DNA of 7,277 nucleotides from Victivallales bacterium. GTDB lineage: Bacteria; Verrucomicrobiota; Lentisphaeria; Oligosphaerales; Oligosphaeraceae. The notes under the pieces are model-generated. The model was not told the origin of the DNA. It worked only from the letters and a program-made list of their open reading frames with translations, and did no database searches. Every line of letters begins with the position of its first letter. The first letter of the stretch is position 1. The DNA lies in NCBI GenBank assembly GCA_017543165.1, contig JAFYGL010000183.1, positions 1-7,277 of the forward strand. The letters run 5' to 3'. Made by a program: the position numbers and the translations under genes. This document shows, piece by piece, positions 1 to 6,270 of the stretch.

Positions 1-1652
1 AAGGGCAGCTGGTGAAGGAAATCGATGCGCTGGGCGTTGAAATGGGCTGCAATACGGACGCGGCCGCAATACAATACCGCATGCTGAACGCCTCGAAGGG
101 CGCAGCCGCACTCTCGCCACGTGCTCAGTGTGACAAGATGCTGTACCAGCGCAGGATGAAACTGGTGCTGGAACGCTGCCCAAATCTGGTGGTGCATCAG
201 GCGGAAACCACATCCTTCGTAGTGGAGAACGGTACTGTCATCGGCGTGAAGACCATGTTCGGGGACCTCTGGAAAGGCAGGGCATTCGTAATCTGCACTG
301 GCACGTTCCTGAAGGGTGTGCTGCACTATGGCCTGAACAGTTTTCCAGGCGGGCGCGCAGGCGACCCTCCCTCCAATTCGCTGTCAACTTCTCTGGCAGA
401 AGACCTGCATCTGGAACTGGGGCGCCTCAAGACAGGAACGCCAGTCAGGGTGCTTGCAAAGTCCATTGACTTTTCCTCCATGGAATTGCAGCCGCCAGAG
501 ACAAACTGGCACTTCTCCTACAGGGAGCCTGACAGAAATCTGCCCGTGTTCGGAGCCCTGCAACTGGAGCAAAGACCATGCTACCTGACATACTCCAATG
601 AAAGGACAGCGCAACTCGCCAGGGACAACCTGTCCCGCTCCCCAATGTACTCAGGCAAGATACACGGAACAGGCGCAAGATACTGCCCCTCCTTCGAGGA
701 CAAGGTGGTGCGTTTTCCAGAACGCGAAAGGCATCACATCTACCTGGAGCCAGAGGGCAATACCACGGACGAGTACTACCTCAACGGCATTTCCACAAGC
801 CTGCCCACCGATGTGCAGATACAAATGGTGCGCTCCCTGCCTGGCCTGGAGAAGGCATTGATAAGCCGCTATGCATACGCCATAGAATACGATTTTGTGC
901 ATCCGCACCAGTTGTCAGCTGGACTTGCCTTGCAGAAATGGCCCAATGTGTTCCTGGCAGGGCAAATCAACGGCACCAGCGGCTACGAAGAGGCGGCTGG
1001 ACAGGGGCTGATGGCGGGCATGAACGCGGCAAGGTTCGTCGCCGGCAAGGAGGCCATCACCCTGAACCGTGATGACGCATATATCGGCGTGATGATAGAC
1101 GACCTTCTGACAAAGGACATAGTGGAGCCATACAGGCTGTTCACCAGCAGGGCAGAATACCGCCTCTCCCTGAGGCAGGACAATGCGGACAGGCGCCTGA
1201 CGCGCATCGGGTACGAGGCTGGCCTGGCTACCGCAGCCGAGATGGCACGGGTGAACAAGCTGGAGCAGGACATAGAGGAGGCCCGCCGCCAGCTGCAGGA
1301 AATCCGCTTCCAGGGCAAATCCGTGCTGGAGCTAATGCAGCGGCCTGACTTCGACTATGCAAGCACGCCAAATCTACCAATCTTGCAAGCACGTGTGCTG
1401 GAGCAGCTCCAGATTGAGGCCAGGTACGGCGGCTACATTGCGCACCAGGCGCGGGAAGCACAGTCCCTGCACAAGATGGACGATGTGAAGATACCTGCGG
1501 ACTTCAACTACAGGATGCCTGGCATCAGCAACGAGGCCCTTGCCAAGCTGGAGAAGCGCAGGCCCGCCACACTAGGCATCGCCTCCAGAATCGACGGTGT
1601 CACCCCCGCTGAAATCGGAGTTCTGCAAATTGCTCTCAAACATAGGAAATAA
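1..1652 (+). CDS. mnmG: tRNA uridine-5-carboxymethylaminomethyl modification enzyme MnmG (GidA), 5'-truncated by window edge
   Basis: MnmG is a cytosolic FAD enzyme that works with the GTPase MnmE to install (carboxymethyl)aminomethyl groups at C5 of the wobble uridine U34 of certain tRNAs. The reading frame is open to the left edge: codons before the GTG at 12 read G-Q-L and match the family motif GHLVKEIDALG, so that GTG is not the true start. By comparison with the E. coli protein as I remember it, about 56 N-terminal residues are missing, including the GxGxxG dinucleotide-binding motif and one of the two conserved cysteines. Visible family motifs are GGRAGDPPS, GRLKTGTPVR, RYCPSFEDKVVRF (its Cys codon at 684-686 matches the second conserved cysteine), AGQINGTSGYEEAAGQG and SRAEYRLSLRQDNADRRLT, followed by the helical C-terminal domain that binds MnmE and tRNA. 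The C-terminus is complete, with a TAA stop. No frameshift was seen, and the downstream deaminase gene is 9 bases away. Confidence 0.97.
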   Translation, partial: GQLVKEIDALGVEMGCNTDAAAIQYRMLNASKGAAALSPRAQCDKMLYQRRMKLVLERCPNLVVHQAETTSFVVENGTVIGVKTMFGDLWKGRAFVICTGTFLKGVLHYGLNSFPGGRAGDPPSNSLSTSLAEDLHLELGRLKTGTPVRVLAKSIDFSSMELQPPETNWHFSYREPDRNLPVFGALQLEQRPCYLTYSNERTAQLARDNLSRSPMYSGKIHGTGARYCPSFEDKVVRFPERERHHIYLEPEGNTTDEYYLNGISTSLPTDVQIQMVRSLPGLEKALISRYAYAIEYDFVHPHQLSAGLALQKWPNVFLAGQINGTSGYEEAAGQGLMAGMNAARFVAGKEAITLNRDDAYIGVMIDDLLTKDIVEPYRLFTSRAEYRLSLRQDNADRRLTRIGYEAGLATAAEMARVNKLEQDIEEARRQLQEIRFQGKSVLELMQRPDFDYASTPNLPILQARVLEQLQIEARYGGYIAHQAREAQSLHKMDDVKIPADFNYRMPGISNEALAKLEKRRPATLGIASRIDGVTPAEIGVLQIALKHRK

Positions 1653-1661
1653 CAGGCATTT

Positions 1662-2186
1662 ATGGAAGTTAAAATTGTAAAGACAGAAGTGCCAGACTGG
1701 CACAGGCCCAGTTGGGACGAATACTTTTTGAAACTGGCTATGCTTGCCTCAGAGCGAGCCACCTGCCCTAGAATGCACTGTGGCTGCGTACTGGTGCTGG
1801 ACAGGAACATCCTTGCCACTGGCTACAATGGCTCCCTGCCTGGCCTGCCTCACTGCTACGACGAAGGCTGCCTAATGGTGAACGACCACTGCGTCAGGAC
1901 GAACCATGCGGAGATAAACGCCATCTGCCAGGCCTCGCGGCATGGCATTTCCCTGGAAGGGGCGACTGCATACGTGACCAACATGCCCTGCACCAACTGC
2001 GCCAAGGCGCTGGTTGGCGCAGGCATAAAGAAGGTGGTGGTTTTCACAGACTACCACGACACATTGGCTGAAATGTTCTTCAAGGAGGCAGGCGTCGAGC
2101 TATTGAGGCTGCCGATGCCAGAACGTGAAATACACTATGATGTGAAGAGTTTTACATCTGCGATACCCTGGGAAAAGGAGCAATAA
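1662..2186 (+). CDS. Deoxycytidylate (dCMP) deaminase, zinc-dependent
   Basis: A 174-residue cytidine/deoxycytidylate deaminase-fold protein, predicted to convert dCMP to dUMP and so feed thymidylate synthesis. The N-terminal signature RPSWDEYF (residues 15-22) and TGYNGSLPGLPHC (53-65) are typical of dCMP deaminases, not of tRNA adenosine or free cytidine deaminases. The catalytic site is intact: His82-Ala-Glu84 supplies a zinc ligand and the proton-shuttling glutamate, and PCTNC supplies ligands Cys110 and Cys113. Additional Cys and His residues (C35, H39, C40, C42, H64, C65, C70) could form the second structural zinc site known in some family members; that is inference. Length is normal for the family. 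The ATG lies 9 bases after the mnmG stop, with only a weak SD (CAGG, 1653-1656), suggesting translation coupled to mnmG. It resembles ComEB of Bacillus, but nothing nearby suggests competence. Confidence 0.93.
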   Translation: MEVKIVKTEVPDWHRPSWDEYFLKLAMLASERATCPRMHCGCVLVLDRNILATGYNGSLPGLPHCYDEGCLMVNDHCVRTNHAEINAICQASRHGISLEGATAYVTNMPCTNCAKALVGAGIKKVVVFTDYHDTLAEMFFKEAGVELLRLPMPEREIHYDVKSFTSAIPWEKEQ

Positions 2187-2531
2187 ATGGACATGCAACG
2201 ACTTGCAAATACAGTGGAACGCCTCCAGGAACTGGAAATAACGGCACAGGAACTGCGCATCATGGCGCCGCTTCTCAATCCCGCAAACCTGCCGATTGTG
2301 GAAAAGAACATTGCGGAAATGCTGGAATCACTGCCGCAGGAAATGCGGGCGCGATATGAAAAACTGCGCAAGGACGGCCTGGCCTTCAACAGGGCAATCG
2401 ACGGGACCTGCCAGAACTGCCGCATGACATTGACGCAACCACTGCTTAGCCGCATGAAAAACAACGAAACCGAGTGGATCTGCCCGAATTGCGGGCATTT
2501 CATCACGCTGGTTGAACAAGCAAAAATGTGA
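2187..2531 (+). CDS. Small C4-type zinc-ribbon protein (DUF164 / zf-RING_7-like C-terminal domain)
   Basis: A 114-residue protein. The N-terminal half is predicted helical (residues 4-60) and includes the stretch LPQEMRARYEKLRK. It leads into a four-cysteine zinc ribbon, CQNC (75-78) and CPNC (99-102), with TCQNCRMTL and the spacing between knuckles closely resembling the C-terminal ribbon of DUF164 proteins. That family usually has about 230-250 residues with a long antiparallel coiled coil, so this copy seems to keep only the end of the coil and the ribbon. Nucleic-acid or protein binding is plausible, but the function is unknown. The ATG begins directly after the TAA of the deaminase gene. 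A good SD, AAGGAG, lies about six bases upstream inside the deaminase's last codons, so the two genes are surely co-transcribed. A second ATG at 2193 would shorten the protein by only two residues. The ORF is intact and not obviously degraded. Confidence 0.8.
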   Translation: MDMQRLANTVERLQELEITAQELRIMAPLLNPANLPIVEKNIAEMLESLPQEMRARYEKLRKDGLAFNRAIDGTCQNCRMTLTQPLLSRMKNNETEWICPNCGHFITLVEQAKM

Positions 2532-2547
2532 TAGCAACCTAAGTTCA

Positions 2548-2560
2548 CCCCGCCTCGGGG
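2548..2560 (+). other. Short GC hairpin in the gap between the zinc-ribbon and EIIA genes
   Basis: Arms CCCCG (2548-2552) and CGGGG (2556-2560) pair perfectly around a CCT loop. The next bases are CAAAC, not a T-run, so it does not look like a normal intrinsic terminator. It ends 11 bases before the SD of the EIIA gene and could influence translation or mRNA ends at this presumed boundary between housekeeping and metabolic genes. Five base pairs can also arise by chance. I found no convincing -35/-10 promoter pair in the 54-base gap. Confidence 0.35.
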
Positions 2561-2571
2561 CAAACATACAC

Positions 2572-2579
2572 AAAGGAGG
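2572..2579 (+). promoter_or_regulatory. Strong Shine-Dalgarno site of the EIIA gene
   Basis: AAAGGAGG lies six bases before the ATG at 2586. It is the longest match to the anti-SD sequence in the window, fixes the start of the EIIA gene, and suggests that this gene is translated efficiently on its own and not only by coupling. Confidence 0.85.
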
Positions 2580-2585
2580 GAAATC

Positions 2586-3059
2586 ATGGACATTAAAAGA
2601 CTTCTTCAAGAAAAACAAATCCTATGCAAGGTCAAGGCCGACACTGACAGGGACAGCCTCCTGGACATGATGGCAGAGACACTGGCACAAGGCAACGTGC
2701 TGGCCGACAAGGATGCATACCTCAAGGCGGTAATGAAACGCGAGGCGGACATGTCCACCCAGACCAATGGAGGCATCGCCCTGCCCCACGCCTGCAACAG
2801 CAGCGTGAAAAAACTGGGGCTATGCATCGCCACAATTGCGGATGAAGGAGTTGACTTCTCCGATGATGCGGACTGCAAATGCAAGCTGCTGTTCATGATT
2901 GCAATTCCCGCCGACACACCCGCCGCGCATATTCCACTTTACGCGTTCCTGGCGGACTTCCTCACCAACAGCGGAAAACTGGATGAGTTGCTTAATGCAG
3001 ATTCGCCTGATAAGATCATCGCCATGCTTACTCAATGGCAAGAAAAAACAAAGCAATAG
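2586..3059 (+). CDS. PTS EIIA domain protein, fructose/Ntr (PtsN-like) type
   Basis: A 157-residue single-domain protein of the EIIA family 2 (mannitol/fructose/Ntr). In a phosphotransferase system such a domain takes phosphate from HPr onto a histidine and passes it to an EIIB, or it acts as a regulator (PtsN). The signature GGIALPHA (62-69) corresponds to the family consensus GIAIPH and gives phospho-acceptor His68. The later segment with LLFMIAIPADTP, then HIPLYAFLADFL and the closing helix, follows the standard fold order. There are no membrane segments. No EIIB, EIIC, HPr or EI gene is present in the window, so it may be regulatory or a partner of a distant permease. The lactonase gene starts 9 bases after its stop, and the stop codon lies within the next gene's SD, so they share an mRNA. 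Whether it takes part in sugar uptake for the downstream enzymes or only senses PTS state cannot be decided here. Confidence 0.9.
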   Translation: MDIKRLLQEKQILCKVKADTDRDSLLDMMAETLAQGNVLADKDAYLKAVMKREADMSTQTNGGIALPHACNSSVKKLGLCIATIADEGVDFSDDADCKCKLLFMIAIPADTPAAHIPLYAFLADFLTNSGKLDELLNADSPDKIIAMLTQWQEKTKQ

Positions 3060-3068
3060 GAGATAACA

Positions 3069-4103
3069 ATGAAATCTTGTGAAAACTTCTACATTCTTGG
3101 TTGCGATGACGGAGATGAAGGCGGCATCTATCGCTGTGGCTTCTCTGAAAAGACTGGCTTCTCCATTTTGGGATTTACGCCATTGAAGGGCGCAAGCTAC
3201 GCCTGTTTTTCACAAGATGGCCGCTTCTTCTATTCAACTTGCAGAATCAATGGCGAAGGCGGCGTCGCCGCATTCAAGGTGCTTGCAGACGGTGACTTGA
3301 AGTTCCTGAACATGAAGGAGACACATGGGCGCTCCGCCTGCCATGTGGAGGTTACGCCAGATGGAAAGGTTATTTTCGTCGCCAACTATGTCACTGGCAA
3401 TTTCAAGGCATTCAAATTGCGGAAAGACGGGGGCATTGGAAGAAATTATTACGAAATAGAGCATGAGGGAAGCGGGCCCAACATGCAACGCCAGGAATGC
3501 GCACATGTCCACATGTGCCAATTGACGCCAGACAAGAAATACCTCGCTGTCATGGATTTGGGCTGCGATGCGCTTTTAACATATTCAATGGATGAAAATT
3601 GGAAATATAAGGACATTTCCGCTTCCATCATCATACCAGAGGGTTCAGGTCCCAGGCATATCGTTTTCAAGGATGACAAGACCGCATATCTTGTAAATGA
3701 ACTGCTCAACACAGTCATGCTGCTTAAGTTTGACGCAGGCGATTTTGAAATAAAGCAGACACTTTCCACCATTCCAGATGATTTCACCGCCTTTACGAAG
3801 GCAGCGGCAATACGCCTCTCACCAGATGGCAAATACGTCTATGCCTCCAACAGAGGGCATGAATCCATTGCGATATTCAAGATTGGCAGAGGCGGCAAGT
3901 TGACGCGCACCGCTATCGTCCCCAGCAAGGGCGTCAGCCCCAGGGACTTCAATTTCCTGAAGGACAAGAAACACCTGGTGATGACCAACGAGAACACGGA
4001 CAATGCCATCATCTACGAATGGAACGCCAAGGACGGCGGCATCACGCCCACCAAGTGGGAACTGCACATCAAGCACCCGCTGAACGTGGTCCTGCTGCCC
4101 TAA
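3069..4103 (+). CDS. Beta-propeller lactonase family protein (6-phosphogluconolactonase / YbhE-like)
   Basis: A 344-residue cytosolic protein (no signal peptide) of the lactonase family, whose members hydrolyse 6-phosphogluconolactone or cyclise carboxymuconate on a seven-bladed propeller. Repeating blades are visible as DGRFFY, TPDGKVIFVANY, TPDKKYLAVMDLG, DDKTAYLVNE and SPDGKYVYASNRGHESIAIF. Residues at the positions usually proposed for the active site are present: AHVH (H146, H148), GSGPRH (R196, H197), NE (E211) and NRGH (R262), with SPRDFNF at 290-296. Length is typical (about 330-350). The AGGAG SD (3058-3062) overlaps the EIIA stop codon. The true substrate is open: many homologues act on other sugar lactones or have no proven activity. 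Codon use shifts sharply near the 3' end: in the last 70 sense codons only six end in A or T, against half in codons around 3543-3722. Family assignment is secure; the exact reaction is not. Confidence 0.88.
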   Translation: MKSCENFYILGCDDGDEGGIYRCGFSEKTGFSILGFTPLKGASYACFSQDGRFFYSTCRINGEGGVAAFKVLADGDLKFLNMKETHGRSACHVEVTPDGKVIFVANYVTGNFKAFKLRKDGGIGRNYYEIEHEGSGPNMQRQECAHVHMCQLTPDKKYLAVMDLGCDALLTYSMDENWKYKDISASIIIPEGSGPRHIVFKDDKTAYLVNELLNTVMLLKFDAGDFEIKQTLSTIPDDFTAFTKAAAIRLSPDGKYVYASNRGHESIAIFKIGRGGKLTRTAIVPSKGVSPRDFNFLKDKKHLVMTNENTDNAIIYEWNAKDGGITPTKWELHIKHPLNVVLLP

Positions 4104-4139
4104 ACATTGTGCGATTACATAACAGCAAACAGGTGTCTT

Positions 4140-6263
4140 ATGAACGAAAGAATCTCAAGATTGGTCAAGGCCGCACGAAATGGCGAGATTTTTCCGGAAT
4201 GCCAGAAAGTCACTTACGATGACTTCGACCTGAAATTGGCAGACCCGCTGCGCATCGCCAAACGTCTTTCCGAATATATGGAGGCGCAACCCTGCTATTT
4301 CACGGAGGACAATGAGTTGCTGGGAATGATTCATTTCGATGGCTCCGTGGAGGCAGAGCTATTTCCCCGCACAGGGCATACCTTCTTTAGGGAAACGATG
4401 CATAGATTCTACTGCTCAGCAGAAGAGAACCTCTGCTCATTCGAATGGCAGCACTCCAATGCGGATTTCGGCAAGGTCATACGCCTGGGACTGGAGGGCT
4501 TCCGCCGCGAGATTATAGAGGCACGCAAAAAATATCTTGGAGATTTGCAGCGACTGACGTTTCTGGCAGGTCTTGAGGCAATGATTCGCGGCATAATACG
4601 CCGTGCCCAGCAATATGCAGTGGAATGCCGAAAGCAGGCATTCTCATGCCAGAATCCAGCAAGAAAGGCCGCCTTGCTGCGCATGGCCGCCAACTGCGCA
4701 CAGGTGCCTGAGCACCCTGCAAGAAACTTTGAGGAGGCAGTGCAATGCCTGTATTTCTGTTTCTGCTTCCAGCCTGACAGCATAGGACGACCAGACCAAT
4801 ACCTTTACCCACTATACCAGCAAGGCATTGCCGATGGTACCCTGACGCAAGAGCACGCCAAGGAATTGTTGCAGGAACTGTTTGTCATGATACATGGCTG
4901 GACACATTTCGGCACCAGCAACGCCGACAAGGGGGCGGAATCCCATTTTGCCATCGGCGGCTACACCATCGACCACCGCTGCGCATGGAACGAGCTTTCC
5001 GAACTGATACTGGATGCTCTTATGGAGGTGGATTTAATTCGCCCGCAGGTTTCACTGCGCTGGAACAAACAGATGCCCAAGGCTGTGCTGCGAAAGGTGC
5101 TGGATTGTGAGAGGAAGGACAAGAACAAGCGCATCGCACTGGTCAATGACGAGCCGCGCATCAATGCCATGCTGAAGAATGGCGTCCCCTGGGAAACTGC
5201 ATACGACTACATAATGGTGGGCTGCAACGAGCCCGCTTTCCAAGGCGGGATTTCACTAGGCGGCAACACTACGAACATTGTTCGCTCCCTGGTGAACACG
5301 CTGAACAAGCGCCGCGAAGAGGTGCTGGAATGCAAGGATTTTGATGCATTCTATTCTATTTACGAGGAGGAGTTGCACCGAGACCTTGAAACCATACTCA
5401 GCTACTCCAACAGGTTCAATATGCTGCGGTCGCGGGACTGCAATGTACTTTCCTCGCTTTTCATGGAGGGCTGCATTGAACGGGCCACAAGTATCACGCA
5501 AGGCGGTGCCATCCGCGCCAAGTGGTGCGCCAACTTCATGGGTTCTACTAACTTGATTGATTCCCTCTGCATCATACGCCAATTCGTATTTGAGGAAAAA
5601 CGCTGCACAATGGCGGAGTTGCTGGCGGCTCTGGATGCTGACTGGAAGGGCAACGAGCCATTGCGCACGGCAATTCTCAAGCAGGGACACTTCTTCGGCA
5701 ACAATGATGATTTCTCCAACAGCGTCGCCAGGCGCTTCTATACGTCTGTATATCGTTTTGCAGAGGGGAGGACGGATATATTCGGGCACTATCTCAGCTT
5801 TGGCAATCTCACTGGCTATCGCACGCATTTCTCGCAGTTTGGTGCCCTCACGCAGGCAACGCCAGACGGGCGTGTCGCTGGCAGTGCGCTTCTTTTCGGT
5901 TCGGGGCAATCCGATGGCAAGGACAGGGATGGCATAACGTCACAGCTGCTTTCAGTGGCGCACATGGACCCCACTGGCGTAATGTGCGGAAACTCCATCA
6001 TGAATCTTTCAGTGGATGAAAATACAGTCCAGGACGAGGAGAGTTTTGAAAAACTGGTCGCTCTTGTGGAAATCTATTTCAAGGAAGGCGGCCTGCATCT
6101 CCAGCTCAACCATGTCTCCGCCGAAGAATTGATTGCAGCAAAGAAGGAGCCTGACAAATACAAGAGCGTAAGAGTGCGCGTGTCAGGCTTTTCCGCCACA
6201 TTCGTGCGTCTGGAGGAAGCAATCCAGGACAATGTCATCGCCAGAACGGTCAATCCAGTGTAG
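4140..6263 (+). CDS. Glycyl radical enzyme of unassigned substrate class (PFL/dehydratase superfamily)
   Basis: A 707-residue glycyl radical enzyme. The stable radical is stored on Gly683 in RVSGFSATF, 24 residues from the C-terminus, and moves to active-site Cys362 in VGCNEPAFQGG to start substrate chemistry. Glu364 in Cys-x-Glu is the general base position of glycerol, propanediol and choline enzymes; true pyruvate formate-lyase has Cys-Cys there. Other family landmarks are GRPDQYLYPLY (from residue 216), ESHFAIGGY, the helix around NLIDSLCIIRQFVFEEKRCTM, ATPDGR (574-578 carries TPDGR) and the GGLHLQLNHVS segment before the glycyl loop. It is shorter than most dehydratases (about 780-850). 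I chose ATG 4140, preceded by AGGTG (4131-4135). A TTG at 4107 would add 11 unconvincing residues. The gap from the lactonase gene is 36 bases, and the activase gene follows 7 bases later. Substrate unknown; a polyol, hydroxy acid or sugar acid are candidates by context only. There are no encapsulation-type N-terminal extensions, so microcompartment targeting is not indicated. Confidence 0.96.
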   Translation: MNERISRLVKAARNGEIFPECQKVTYDDFDLKLADPLRIAKRLSEYMEAQPCYFTEDNELLGMIHFDGSVEAELFPRTGHTFFRETMHRFYCSAEENLCSFEWQHSNADFGKVIRLGLEGFRREIIEARKKYLGDLQRLTFLAGLEAMIRGIIRRAQQYAVECRKQAFSCQNPARKAALLRMAANCAQVPEHPARNFEEAVQCLYFCFCFQPDSIGRPDQYLYPLYQQGIADGTLTQEHAKELLQELFVMIHGWTHFGTSNADKGAESHFAIGGYTIDHRCAWNELSELILDALMEVDLIRPQVSLRWNKQMPKAVLRKVLDCERKDKNKRIALVNDEPRINAMLKNGVPWETAYDYIMVGCNEPAFQGGISLGGNTTNIVRSLVNTLNKRREEVLECKDFDAFYSIYEEELHRDLETILSYSNRFNMLRSRDCNVLSSLFMEGCIERATSITQGGAIRAKWCANFMGSTNLIDSLCIIRQFVFEEKRCTMAELLAALDADWKGNEPLRTAILKQGHFFGNNDDFSNSVARRFYTSVYRFAEGRTDIFGHYLSFGNLTGYRTHFSQFGALTQATPDGRVAGSALLFGSGQSDGKDRDGITSQLLSVAHMDPTGVMCGNSIMNLSVDENTVQDEESFEKLVALVEIYFKEGGLHLQLNHVSAEELIAAKKEPDKYKSVRVRVSGFSATFVRLEEAIQDNVIARTVNPV

Positions 6264-6270
6264 ATATTAA

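Noticed and set aside
12..14. GTG at 12 as the start of MnmG
   Set aside because: The frame stays open to the edge and the preceding codons encode the conserved G-Q-L of the family motif, so the gene is simply cut by the window.
2512..2540. Promoter with TTGAAC as -35 box ahead of the EIIA gene
   Set aside because: No acceptable -10 box lies 16-18 bases downstream; the best candidate, GATAGC, is too close.
4106..4121. CRP/FNR-like palindrome before the glycyl radical enzyme gene (TGTGCGATTACA)
   Set aside because: Only one half resembles a site; the second half does not match and no -10/-35 pair accompanies it.
4107..4139. TTG start giving an 11-residue longer glycyl radical enzyme
   Set aside because: TTG is a rare start, no SD precedes it, and the extra residues do not resemble GRE N-termini. 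ATG 4140 has AGGTG at a usable distance.
5256..5909. Long minus-strand open frame (217 codons) within the glycyl radical enzyme gene
   Set aside because: It lies antiparallel to an unmistakable coding sequence with intact active-site motifs and has no recognisable domain; it is a shadow of the plus-strand codon pattern.
4140..6263. Labelling the enzyme as pyruvate formate-lyase (pflB)
   Set aside because: The active site is Cys-Asn-Glu and not Cys-Cys, and the activase has the two-cluster insert absent from PflA.
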